Part shown: positions 1-10,291 of the stretch, piece by piece
Layout of the letters: each line of letters begins with the position of its first letter
How positions within the stretch are numbered: position 1 is the stretch's first letter
Origin: Calycina herbarum
Taxonomy: Eukaryota > Ascomycota > Leotiomycetes > Helotiales > Pezizellaceae
Assembly: GCA_001414485.1 (NCBI GenBank)
Contig: LLEY01000056.1
Location: 248,001-312,000, forward strand
Reading direction: 5' to 3'
Length of the DNA: 64,000 nt
The notes under the pieces: generated by a model
Databases searched by the model: none
The model's input: only the letters and a program-made list of their open reading frames with translations
Told to the model about the DNA's origin: nothing
Made by a program: the position numbers and the translations under genes

Positions 1-929
1 TGGAGCAATGTATCCACGAATGATGTTTTTTCAAGTATCCATTTTAAGGGTGAGGGCCGATGCCCAGGCTTGGTCGGCAAAATTCAAGGGAGTGGGATGG
101 GCGAGGAAAGCGGCAGTGATAAATACAGAGTACGGAGTGCCAATAAGCTTTGAAGATAATATTAAGCAATACTGAATTAGAGGTAATTAAATTTCATAGC
201 CTAGGCTTACAGACTCAATACAAAAATGGCTCGAGATCAAGACACCGCCTACAACTTCCAATTTCATCGCCGCCTTTTCCTCGTTTTTAATCGCGGATCA
301 GATAAGATCGATAACCCTTGGCAGCGCCCCATGACCCCACTGAGGAGAGAATAAAATTACGTCGACCTTCCACAGTGGGGGAAGATATACCGGAGGGGGT
401 CAGGTTCCTTTTACATCTGGCTTTTCGCAAAAAATCGGCACACAGTCACACAGTCACACACCACGGCCACCTCCTGCAAGCCGATGACACTATTACCCGA
501 CGACAAACCTTAACTGGCAAGCACCCAGCGTGAGACTGGTTCGCGGGTGACACGGTGTGTGACAACTGGTCGCCAATTGAGGGACTCCAATCTAGAAGGA
601 GACGAGAACTCATGGATGGCTTGCTCTGTACCTGGACCCCTCAAGGTAGGCCAAGGTAGGGTTGGAATGGACTCTTTGGCGGCCTCCCCAATCGGACGAA
701 CCCCCATTTCGTCATTTGTCCTGACCGCCGAGATTGGGAATCCAATGACTGCTGAGGCCAGCAAGAAGCCATTGACCTCAGAGACCGAAGCTTCGTTTGC
801 CCAAAACCCTTCAGCATACACACTACCAGCCGTCTCTTTCCAAAACCTTGCAATTCGATCGGCACAATACACAACACCAACAGCAGAGTCAAAGATACCA
901 ACTAGAAGTACTTTACAAAAACCGAGAAA
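1..929. other. Upstream region of the SidA-like gene, no gene supported
   Basis: Several open frames cross this stretch on both strands, including a 158-residue one on the minus strand and a 165-residue one on the plus strand, but none shows a recognisable motif and they overlap each other. The only specific signal I can support is an ATCAGATAA motif at 297-305. The sequence just before the ATG at 930 is A-rich, as is usual for a fungal 5' leader. I read the region as promoter and leader of the following gene. Confidence 0.5.
297..305 (+). promoter_or_regulatory. SreA-type GATA site (ATCAGATAA)
   Basis: Exact match to ATCWGATAA, the extended GATA motif reported for the fungal iron repressor SreA/Urbs1/SRE, about 625 bp upstream of the SidA-like start. 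The match is seen; its function is inferred from the two further sites at 2153 and 2218 and from the siderophore-type genes next to it. Confidence 0.5.
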
Positions 930-1795
930 ATGGAGCAAATTTCGAGCACGTCTCAAGCAGCGCCAGCGCCCTCCAAAAAAGTACAATCCCCTTCCTCACA
1001 AGTTCTCGACCTCGTCTGTGTTGGATTCGGAACCAACAGTCTAGCTCTTGCTACTGCGATTAAGGATAACAATTCTTCATCCAGTGTGCTTTTCCTAGAA
1101 CAGAACTCCGGCTTCAGCGCAAGGAGTGCCTCCTCCTCAAAGAATATGGATATTTCTTTCATGCATGATCTTGCAACACTTCGCGATCCAACTTCAGAAT
1201 TCACATTTTTAAGCTATTCGCAACAACAGGGAAAGATGGACCAATTCCTTGAAGCTTCGAGTGAGGGCTTGTCCGGACCACTGAGAAGTGATTTCGAGTC
1301 GTATCTTGGTTGGGCGGCAGAGAAGTGTTCGGATTTGGTGACATATGGGCAGCAGGTAATTGGTGTTGAGTCCATTTCATCTACCAGATGGGCGATTCAA
1401 ACGATGTGTGCGAAGACCGGAGAGACTCAGATTTTGGTTGCAAAGAACGTAGTTTTCGGAAATGAAGAGCAAGCTAGAATAGCTGAGCAATCGTAAGTCA
1501 TATTTCTCTTGGATAGAAAGTGAGAGATTAATTGGGAGTAGGAACGAAAGCTCCGTCACTGGTCAGAGCGAGGCAATGCAGATGCTTCAAGTTACAGAAG
1601 CAGCGAAGCAGTTGTGCAGCACCAAGACTCGGGATGTAAGTTATTAAAAAGCCTACCATTAAGAACCTAACATCTAACAAAACATTTTAACAGTCCTTCG
1701 ATTCTCGTTTCGCAACATTGTGTATTCACACTGTCGACATCCACAACCTCGTATTCTCGGATGCCGAGCCACTCTTCATAAGAGCAATGCTATAA
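930..1795 (+). CDS. Truncated L-ornithine N5-monooxygenase-like protein (SidA family, N-terminal half)
   Basis: SidA-type enzymes are FAD/NADPH monooxygenases that hydroxylate ornithine N5, the first committed step of hydroxamate siderophores. Three exons are read: 930-1492, 1542-1635 and 1694-1795, with GT-AG introns and frame kept, giving about 253 residues. Residues near 25-40 carry the FAD Rossmann motif (CVGFGTNSLA). They are followed by the family-typical stretch MDISFMHDLATLRDP, which resembles the FMKDLATLRDP region of SidA. A full SidA has about 500 residues. The NADPH-binding and substrate domains are absent here, and the tail after about residue 190 is not recognisable. The start is the ATG at 930 in an AAAATGG context. 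It lies head-to-tail with the acyl-CoA ligase at 2952. This is either a decayed gene or a short paralogue; I think loss of monooxygenase activity is likely. Confidence 0.7.
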
Positions 1796-2152
1796 TTGGA
1801 TTTCACGAATGATGAATTTAGATGGTGATATTGGCAATACTTTTGTATTTCATGGAGTATGGGGGTGCTAGCAAAATCTGGCGTTTGCATAGCTGTTTGA
1901 TTTGAGCATAAATGTAAAGTCCTTGTCAATGAATGTAATTGCTGTATAAAATACTGAATCTTCACTGACAACATCTGGTAGTAATAATATTATACTCTCA
2001 ACATGCATCTCGTCAGTCTCCAAGCCCCTTCCATCATCTCTAAACTTTCGGCCTTCCCGTGTAATGTATGCATTTCTGGAAGTCGGAACAAGAAATTTAT
2101 GTGACAAGCGCACATAACCGGCACCATACTTTCTAGAATTCTCACTAGCTCG

Positions 2153-2161
2153 ATCTGATAA
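2153..2161 (+). promoter_or_regulatory. SreA-type GATA site (ATCTGATAA)
   Basis: Exact ATCWGATAA match about 790 bp upstream of the acyl-CoA ligase start and 65 bp from a second identical site. Closely paired GATA sites are a known arrangement for iron-regulated fungal promoters. Regulation here is inferred. Confidence 0.55.
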
Positions 2162-2217
2162 AGACTCCCCCACCAAAACCTGCAAGGTTCGGAGAAGTGG
2201 TGGAGCAATTTAGGGCC

Positions 2218-2226
2218 ATCTGATAA
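2218..2226 (+). promoter_or_regulatory. SreA-type GATA site (ATCTGATAA), second of a pair
   Basis: Second exact ATCWGATAA match on the same strand, 65 bp after the one at 2153. Three such sites in the first 2.3 kb is well above the roughly one expected by chance per 64 kb counting both strands. Confidence 0.55.
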
Positions 2227-2951
2227 GCTAGCCGAGTCTACTGCATGAAAAATTCTGCAGTCCTCCATTCAGCGACCCCAACCCAGGTTCCACAAGTGCC
2301 ACATCTGGGCAACCCCAAGAAAGGTCTGCTGGTCGAAACATGGGATGGGACGTCATACCCGAAGGCCGATCGCGGATGAATGGCATTCATGGATGTTCTT
2401 CGCTTTCGTGTTCACCTCGTACACCTCCTGGAATGATCCGATTGTTGCGATTTTTGTTTGAAGGGTGTTTCCCGCAATTGCAGCCTGTCAAGACACATGA
2501 ATTTTTGATGTGGATGAATTGTTCAATGGCCATACTCCGTGCCGAGGCTCCTAGAGACCTCGAGGGTTGTGGTGCATTGCATGGATGGTTTGAAATATCC
2601 TGGCAAGTCCCATCTTCCTTATTTTCCTATTTGGGTAATAGTTTTGAACTCGAACTCAAGCACATAATTTACCGGATGCCGTCCTCTCGGGATGTCAGGA
2701 AGGTGGTTAGCTGCCTCCCCGTCAGTGTGGAAATTGTGGCAGATCTCATCTTCTGTTGTACGTCATCCGCTGCATTTTCTTTGAGCCACTGACGAAGAAG
2801 TGTTTGTATCTTGTACTCTTCGTTCTTTGGTGTTGTATTTCTGTTTCGAGCTTTAGAGGATAGGCACATTGTTGAGATCCTGGACCGAGCACAGCCTAGA
2901 TTCCTCAGATTTTCATTTCCACTGTTCGATTTTCCCGTACTACGAGACATC

Positions 2952-4919
2952 ATGGAATTCGCAATCGAACTCCCCAAAAACCACCAACCACCATCCCTCA
3001 TACAAGGCCCTCTATTTCCACCCCTGCAATACAAAACTTTGGGTCAAATCTTAGACGAACAAGCACTACTTCGAGGCGATAATGAGAGTATAATATGCCC
3101 AACATTGGGCACGCGATGGACTTACAACACTCTCCGCGAAGAAAGCTTGCACATCGCCCAAGGACTTCTTGCATTTGGCATTAAATCTGGAGATAGAGTG
3201 GGGATATTGGCTGGGAATTGTGCAGAATATATCGCTGTTTTCTTTGCTTCGAGTTATATTGGTGCTATCTTGGTGGTGTTAAATAATACTTATACCAAGC
3301 AGGAGGCGACAAATGCTTTGGAACATGCAGGTGAGTGATTGAAGTATTTGACTGGATCTATGGCTTACATTTCGAGTAGGATGTAAAATCCTTTTCACAG
3401 TTCCAAAGATTGGACGTGTGAGTCTTCGAGAGCTTCTGAACCAACTTGGCCCAAGACCATCTGAGTCTGGGAGATCAAAATCTCTCATAAATGTCATCAT
3501 GCTACGACACACTTTGGGTGGCTTCATGAGTTATTCAGATGTCAAGAAGGAGGGAAAGAAACTTGGTCCGGAACCTTTGGAAAGAGCAAGAGTAGCAGTG
3601 TATCCTGATGATACTTGCAATCTCCAATTTACCAGTGGCTCAACTGGTAACCCAAAAGCTGCTATGCTAACACATTTGTGAGTATTATTACAGCGTATTT
3701 CAAAAGGCCGTGGTTGACTGGAGACAGCAATTTAATCAACAACGCAACATCAATCGGTTCTCGTCTCGACTTCACAGAAGACGATATTCTCTGCTGCCCA
3801 CCACCACTTTTCCACTGCTTTGGACTTGTCCTCGGCGTCCTAGCAGTCATTACCCATGGTGCCAAGGTTGTTCTCCCCGCCGAAACTTTCGACGCAAAAG
3901 CAGTATTGCACGCTCTGTCAGTAGAAAACTGTACCGCTCTTCATGGAGTTCCTACAATGTTTGAAGAAGTTTTGAATTTACCCAAGCCGGAAGGATGGAG
4001 CTGTGAGAATTTGCGAACGGGTATCATTGCCGGTGCCCCTGTTCCAAGACCGCTGATGAGAAGGTTATTGAGTGAGCTCAGTATGAGTGAGTTTACTAGC
4101 AGTTATGGTAAGTCTCAACCCCCTGTTATTATCTAGGTATAGTTCTTAACAATGTTTTAGGATTGACGGAAGCTTCACCAACTTGCTTCAATGCTTTTAC
4201 CGCTGATACAATTGATACCCGTCTCACGACAGTCGGAAGGCTTCTTCCCCATCTCAAAGCCAAAATTATCGACCGAGAGGGCAAGATAGTTCCACAAGGG
4301 TTGAGGGGTGAGCTTTGTATCGCAGGGTACTCACTTCAAAAGGGATATTGGAACAATTCTGAAAAGACCTCTGAAGTTATGAAGAGGGATGAGAATGGCA
4401 TTTTATGGTTACATACTGGTGATGAGGCTTCCTTCACTGAAGATGGGTACTGTACCATTACTGGGAGATTCAAGGATATTATCATTCGAGGTACGTGATG
4501 GGTCCGATCCTTTCATACTCAGTATAGATTCTGGAAACTAATTTTCACTAATAGGCGGCGAAAACATCTACCCAGTCGAAATCGAAGTCCGTCTCTGCGA
4601 GCATCCATCCATCGCTCGCGCTGTGGTAGTCGGAATACCAGACCCAAAATACGGAGAGGTAGTAGCTGCCTTCCTCCAACATACTGATGCTCTGTCGCCA
4701 TCAAGAGAAAAGCCAAGTGATGATGACATTCGTGGCTGGACTCGTAAAGTTCTGGGAAGACACAAGGCACCTGTTTATATATTCTGGTTTGGTGAAGAAG
4801 GTGCACCAGTTGAGGTTCCACAAACTGGAAGTGGGAAAGTGAAGAAACCAGACCTGAGGGTATTGGGAGAGAAGATTGTTAAAGAGAGATCTGGAGAGCC
4901 TACAAAAGCGAGACTTTGA
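2952..4919 (+). CDS. AMP-dependent acyl-CoA ligase, SidI-like, with a PTS1-like C-terminus
   Basis: ANL-superfamily ligases adenylate a carboxylic acid and load it on CoA. In siderophore clusters SidI makes mevalonyl-CoA. Five exons are read: 2952-3330, 3380-3677, 3728-4107, 4161-4490 and 4555-4919, all GT-AG, total 583 residues, a normal length for the family. Seen motifs are the P-loop-like TSGSTGNPKAAMLTH (about residue 207), YGLTEASP (about 352), TGDEASFTEDGYCTITGRFKD (hinge region), GGENIYPVEIE (about 462) and the C-terminal lysine segment GSGKVKKPDLR. The protein ends in Ala-Arg-Leu, which fits the peroxisomal PTS1 consensus. It is convergent with the acyltransferase at 5145, leaving a 225 bp gap. 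Paired GATA sites lie upstream. The substrate cannot be read from sequence; medium-chain or aromatic acyl-CoA ligase are alternatives to mevalonyl-CoA ligase. Confidence 0.85.
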
Positions 4920-5144
4920 GAGGTTGTAGATGTGAAGATGCATAGAAAAGACTTACTTGTTTATATTGGGAGCCTGGTGTAAATATTTGTTGCTTTTATG
5001 AGATGTTTAGAGGGAGATTTGTTAAAAGTACCATAGTCAAGAACTAGAATCCAACTTGAAATGACATCCAAATATTCACTTCATTCACAGATCCATAGAG
5101 AACATTGCCTTGAAATACAAATTAAAATCACACTTCCTCACCAC

Positions 5145-6545
5145 CTACAACTTCGAACCTCGACTGGCAGCATACCACTTATCGGCCTCCTCTAAACTCC
5201 TTCCACCATCCCACTCAAATGGACACAAACTAAAGAACTTCTCCCTTGAGCACTTCACAAATGCACTTCTCTTATGTGGGAAATCCACAAACTTCTCCAC
5301 GGCAAATCCATGTGCAAGATCATATGCCAAAACCCTGCTGTTCGTAGCCCTGGGTTCTCCAACCACACAAGTCGTTCTAGGATCATCGAGGAAAATATAA
5401 TGCATCAAGCTAGACCACCATGCACTCACACGATGTGGTCCCCGATATCGGATATCACCAACGAGGGAGTGGCGTCCACGATCGAAATCTCCCGCGTCAT
5501 AGTAGGCTCCGAGGGTATCCTCCTTTGGGTGTATTAGTATTATTCACGAGAAAAAGAAGAATGAGAGTTTAAATAAAGAAGATTTTCTTACCTTAGCCCA
5601 ATAAACCTCGAAATAAGCAAAGAAAGTATCCTCAAACTTGGCCAAAATCGTCACAATGTGTCTATCCTCATGCAAATTCCTCAAATAAGTACGATGTTGC
5701 TCCAATGTCCCAGTCTCGTTCCATCCTTGTGCAACACGGGGATCATTCTGCCACGTGTGGAAAAGGTTCAAGTGTTCGGGATTTTCATAATCGAGTGCAA
5801 CCATGGAGAAGTGTTCTTGGAGATGAGGGATATAACGACTGTAGATGACGGAACCAGGAGTTGGCTTCGTAGGTCGAACTGGGTGGTGTGCATAGATGCG
5901 AGAAGTTGGGAATTTGGTGGTTTGCGTGTAGGTGAGTGGCATGAGAGGGTAGGAGGATAATTCTTGGTTGGATGATTTGAGGGCAAGCGGTTCTGCGAGC
6001 CAGAGCGCTCGTGCTCCGAATGGGGAGCCGGCTCCTTGCCAGAAGGTGTCTCGAAGGATGACAAGCTCATCTGATTCGGGTTTGTCCTTTCCGGAAGGGT
6101 GGCTGGTTGCGAGACCGACCGAGGTCAAATCCTCTTGAAGGCTTGCTTTATTTGCCCCATTAAGTTTGAGTCGGAATTGCTCGTGCTCGGGTGATAGAGA
6201 GAAAGAGGTATAGATGATGAGCCAGATTTGACTGAGAATTGGTGATGAAGTTCCCTTCCACTGAATTGTAGCTAATGGGCTTCTTCGTGCTCTAGCCCAT
6301 GAAGTATTGTCGTCTAGCGAAACCTTTTCTCCATCCAAAAGATGACTAAACAGGATATTGGAATTATGGAGAGGGCTTGGGATTGCTGCTGAGGATTCTT
6401 TGGCATTTGATTCTTTTGCCTGGACGAGCTCGATTTGAAAATTTGCGGAGGATGCTGAATCGCCAGCTGCTGAGCGGAAAATGCGATAGTTTGCGTTCCA
6501 AGGATGCGGTAATGCGAATGTGAAGTTATCCCATTGATCTGCCAT
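5145..6545 (-). CDS. N5-hydroxyornithine acyltransferase, SidF/IucB family, with a C-terminal SKL
   Basis: The IucB/SidF family transfers an acyl group from CoA to a hydroxylated amine, forming the hydroxamate of a siderophore. Two exons on the minus strand: 6545-5592 and 5522-5145, with a 69 bp GT-AG intron, giving 443 residues. The GNAT fold occupies roughly residues 255-430. Family hallmarks are HTWQNDPRV near 263, [20 protein letters not shown] across the splice junction, [31 protein letters not shown] and FDFPHKR-like [10 protein letters not shown]. The N-terminal 240 residues are the less conserved lid region typical of fungal members. The last three residues are Ser-Lys-Leu, a canonical PTS1; SidF in Aspergillus is peroxisomal. 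The start at the 6545 ATG gives the whole domain. It is divergently transcribed from the hydratase gene, sharing a 754 bp promoter region. The acyl donor is not determined; SidL-type acetyl transfer is the alternative. Confidence 0.88.
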
Positions 6546-7299
6546 TTTGGAGAGAAATTGATTGTATACTGAGTGAAGATAAAAATATTTGATGATGCAA
6601 GAAATATTTCGAGGAGCTCTGGAGGACGGTGACAGCTTTGGCGGGGTTAATGCAGGGTAATGTTTTTAAGCCATCGAGAACCAAGACTTCAATAGCTACC
6701 CATGTCCGGGTCTTCTGAAATAGTACCCCATTTGAATTAGTACCGAAAAAATAAAGCCTCAGAGCAGGAAATGAACTCCATAGGCGGGGACGCTTATGCC
6801 GGTCTAGCGAGCCCCTGAACAACATCCTAGGTTCGACGGTGACAGGGTTACGATCTAATCAGTGCGATTGATTAGATTACGTTACTGCAACCCCACTTTG
6901 CCAACCCCCTCCATTCCAAAACCGGATGAAAACGTAACATCGAAATGGCGTGACGTGTTTTGCTAGGATAATCGTGTTTGATAATAACTCCCTCGGAAAT
7001 CGATTTTGAGACACCACCAGAGGTAATTCCTGAAAGCTCCGGCTAAGGAAAACACGCGTTTACGGAAATACCCCCGCAACTCAGCCAACCCCAGCCAATC
7101 ACATGTCGGTGTCACCAAATTTGAATTTTAACTCTCCCATTGCAGTACAGAAGCTAACCACGTGATAGTAATTCAAAACCAGGAGGAGAACGATCTCAAG
7201 TTGCGAGAATACTCGATCCAACACAGGCATCAAAAGTCCTCTCCAACAGCCAAAAGACCAAAAAGAGCCGAAAAAGAAAGAATCAAGCAAGAATATAGA
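6546..7299. promoter_or_regulatory. Shared divergent promoter region
   Basis: This 754 bp lies between the divergent acyltransferase and hydratase starts. I see only weaker GATA half-sites (for example TTGATAATA near 6977) and a CACGTG at about 7159; no exact ATCWGATAA was noticed. The segment is likely to hold the promoters of both genes, so co-regulation is plausible but not shown. Confidence 0.45.
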
Positions 7300-8400
7300 A
7301 TGACAACTTCTACAGCAGTCTCGTGGCTCAAGCGAGACGTGCTACTCTTTGCGCATAGCATTGGCTGCAAAGCTGATGAATTGCAGTTCCTCTATGTGAA
7401 TATTATTCCCGATGTTTTCTTTCCACTATTCTGACGATTTTCCACTAGGAACTACATCCCAATTTCCAAGTTTTTCCAACATATCCCGTAATATTGTGTA
7501 CGTTCTCCTAAAATAATAGAGATAAGAGTATGAAACGAAGTTCTAAGACACCAAAAGCATTCAAAGATTCAACTCAAGAGGTTATTCCTTATGACACAAC
7601 TCTACCTCATCCACCCGTCCCAGAAATGAACCCTCGACCTCCGCCACTTGACCCAAGCAAAGTAGTAGATGGTATTCGGCATCTCAAAATTCATAAAACT
7701 CTCCCAACAACTACTGAGGGGCGGAACTTTTCTATGCGCAAGTCTATTGTAGGTATATATGATAAGGGTTCTGGAACAATCGTGCACTCGCGACATGAAC
7801 TCGTCGATGAATCTGAAGGGCTGTGTTACGCGGAAGTCGATGCACAGAGTTTTTATGTTGGTCAAGGAGGTTGGGGAGGATCCAGAGGGCCTAAAGGAGT
7901 TGATCTCGATACACCAAAACGAGAACCGGACTTCGTGGTTACTGAACAGACAAGCAAGGAAGTGAGTCTTCTATATCGGTAAGACCCCAATGTATCTCTA
8001 CCATTGTTGCATTCCAGTGCTAACAAAACCAAGGTTGAACGGAGACTACAATCCTCTTCATGCAACTCCTGAGCCTGGGAAAGATATGGGATTCCCAGGT
8101 GTGATATTGCATGGACTTGGTACTTGGAACATCTGCGCACATGCAGTCGTTCGTAGCATTGGAAGTGGCGATGGCAGTACTTTAAAAGAATTCCAAGCAC
8201 GATTCGCATCACCTGTACTTCCAGGAGATAAACTTGTCGTGGAGATTTGGAACGCAGGAACCATCGACCAGGAAGAAGGCTTGGTAGATGTCAGATTCCT
8301 ATGCCGAGTAGAAGGTGGAAAGGTGGTTTTGAAAGCAGGACAGGCAATTTTGAAGATGCCAAGGAAAGAAAGGGAAGCAAAGTCTAAAAGCATGCTCTAA
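7300..8400 (+). CDS. Type-2 enoyl-CoA hydratase (MaoC/hot-dog fold)
   Basis: Hydratase-2 enzymes add or remove water on enoyl-CoA/3-hydroxyacyl-CoA thioesters, as in the C-terminal part of peroxisomal multifunctional enzyme 2. I read four exons: 7300-7395, 7449-7497, 7558-7978 and 8034-8400, total 310 residues. The first exons encode WLKRDVLLFAHSIGCKADELQFLYELHPNF, the usual family N-terminus. The hydratase-2 motif RLNGDYNPLH (about residues 189-198) holds the catalytic Asp and His. FPGVILHGLGTW and PVLPGDKLVVEIW follow, as in double hot-dog members. The intron at 7498-7557 was chosen because it restores VILSFKDSTQEV; shorter alternatives exist. The protein ends in Ser-Met-Leu, only a weak PTS1. 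In the standard fusarinine pathway the equivalent dehydration is done by SidH, a crotonase-fold enzyme, so this could be a substitute or an unrelated beta-oxidation gene. Confidence 0.82.
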
Positions 8401-8900
8401 AATGCTACTTTATTATGGCATTGAGCCACTGGGCTAGCTTTTTCTTTTGGTAGAATTCTAATATATTATTTCTAGAATTATTACTATAGTTTAGTTAAGT
8501 AATTTTAAGTTTCTTAGAGTATATTTTATATAGTAGAGATTAGAGATTAGAGTTCAGAAGTTCAAGTATTATCTTATCTAGAGCTAAAGTAATAAGATTT
8601 TAGTTTTTAAAGAATAAGTACTTTTTACGTATTAATAGAGAGTCTCAACTCTATACTTAAAAGCTTTACTTAAGTCGCTAGGGTTTTAATAGTAGAATAT
8701 TTTGATATTCTCTTATTTATATATATTTATAAAGAAGACAAAATAGATAGTTAACCAAGTAACCTCTTATAAGTTATCTATTAGTCTTTTTACTCACCTT
8801 TTATATAAAACAATTATAAATTAAAAAAGTACTAAGTTATAAGAAGTTATATTAATAGTAATTTCTCAACATTTATAACCTAGACGAGGAACTTATAATA
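8401..8900. repeat. TA-rich, RIP-like sequence scar
   Basis: This 500 bp stretch is strongly TA-rich, rich in TAG/CTA/TATA words and poor in CA and TG, like the retrotransposon block after 41.4 kb. No open frame or paired repeat is seen. It is probably a fragment of a RIP-mutated transposon between the siderophore-type module and the dead polyketide genes. Confidence 0.55.
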
Positions 8901-9956
8901 TTAAATTCTACAAATCAACTTCTTCCCCCTAATTTTCCCCAGCTTCATCTCATTAAGACCTTTAAGAACGCCTTACAGCCCCCCATCCCTCACATCCACA
9001 GCACGCGTCTTGATCTTATCTTCCTCCAGAAGCTCACCGGCCAAACTCCAAAAATGCGCACTAAACGACTTTCTAAACAAATCAAAAGTCTCACCCAAAG
9101 CTGTATAAGCCAAAGTAAAAACACTACTTACATCACTCGGCAACTTCGCATAAAGCAATGAAACATTCTTCCTACCCTTCTTCCCAATCGCCTGCGCGCA
9201 GATACTTGCGGACCCACTATCAGCTTGACAATCAAGAACATGAGCAAGATTATTCTTCGTAGCTGCGAGAATGTCTTTTCCCACGGTTGGAGAGTTTTAA
9301 TCAAAGACCGCAGAAGCACCTAAGCTTTTCATCCGCGTAAAGTTCTGAGGTGAGCTCGTGACGACGACTTCTAGCCCCGAGAGTCTAGCGAACTGGATTG
9401 CGAGGGAGCCGGTTGCGGTGTTGCCACCGTATATGAGGATGGGGAAGGGCTTTTCGGTTAGAGTTGTGGGGAGAGGGAGGGCGAGGGACTGGTAGAGTAC
9501 TTGACCGATGGTTGTTATGCCAATGCCTAGTGTTGCAGCTTGCTCCATGGATAGAATGGAGGGTACTTGAATGCATAGGTCCGCTTTTACTATCATATAT
9601 TCTGCGAATGTTCCGTCGTCGAAATTATTGGTGTTCGCTAGAGATTAATCAGTTGGGAGTTATTAATGGTGTAAGAAGTGATAATGAACATACACCCATG
9701 AGCCCGCAATCTTATCGCCAATTTCCAGCTTCTTCGCAACACCTGGTCCAATTTCCTCGATGATTCCAGAATAGTCGCATCCCACTAGACAACCGGGAGC
9801 CCCAACCATATCGATCTGTTTCCAATCGGTTGGATTAAGGGCTACAGCAACTTTTCTGGCTTTGACGTAGCCATGGCGAAGGGTTGGAATTGGTGCATCG
9901 AAGACTACTTTTGCTATTCTGCGACCTTGAATGATGCTTGCTTTTTGAGAAAGCAT
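8901..9956 (-). pseudogene. Trans-acting enoyl reductase pseudogene (LovC-like, MDR family)
   Basis: LovC-type reductases are stand-alone medium-chain reductases that supply the missing ER activity of highly reducing PKSs. The minus strand reads from the ATG at 9956: VRVEAVAINPSD-type segment ARKVAVALNPTDWKQ, CDYSGIIEEIGPGV, then after an intron region (about 9640-9700) FDDGTFAEYMIVKADL, ILSMEQAATLGIG and the NADP loop YGGNTATGSLAIQFARLSG. Two in-frame stops interrupt it. A TAA after AVFD at 9297-9299 sits where homologues have Tyr (DYNSP). A TAA after RDGGL at 8973-8975 is followed by the family-typical end GLNEMKLGKIRGKKLI, so the original end is near 8901. The intron phases also do not reconcile, suggesting an indel. 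It probably served the PKS remnant at 10.5 kb. Confidence 0.8.
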
Positions 9957-10291
9957 GATGTACTTCAAGCTTGAGAATTTTTTTTTAAGTGGGATATTGG
10001 CGGCTTTTATAGATCGATATCACGTCAAGAATCCCTGTGGAAGCCCGATGGGTTAAATTTAACCCCTGCCTCGCCTAGGTCAGGGAGTTCAAGCGAGAAT
10101 TTCTCGTTCTTTTTTGACGAATTAATTACAGCCGTATTATATTTTTTATCTAATTTTCATCAACATGAACTCACAAAATAGTAGCGATACATCTGAGTAA
10201 TAGAAAGTGAGGGATATAAGTGGAAAAAGTAAGGAAGATAGTTTGATTCGTGATTGACTGCTAAAAGCACCTTTGCACAAACTAAAGTTCC
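9957..10291. other. Short intergenic stretch, nothing recognised
   Basis: 335 bp with a T-run near 9978 and no ORF or motif I can support. It holds the upstream flank of the reductase pseudogene and the 3' flank of the GMC fragment. Confidence 0.4.

Larger units (their letters stand above)
1796..2951. other. Intergenic region with paired GATA sites
   Basis: This 1.16 kb stretch lies between the SidA-like gene and the acyl-CoA ligase. A 150-residue open frame at 2340-2792 has no motif and I do not call it a gene. Two identical ATCTGATAA sites at 2153 and 2218 are the notable content; the rest looks like 3' flank and promoter. Confidence 0.5.

Noticed and set aside
510..1044. Overlapping 158-residue minus frame and 165-residue plus frame before the SidA-like gene
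   Set aside because: They overlap each other and the start of a recognisable gene, and neither shows a domain or motif; treated as chance frames.
2340..2792. 150-residue plus-strand frame
   Set aside because: No recognisable motif, unusual composition, and it lies in the promoter of the ligase gene.
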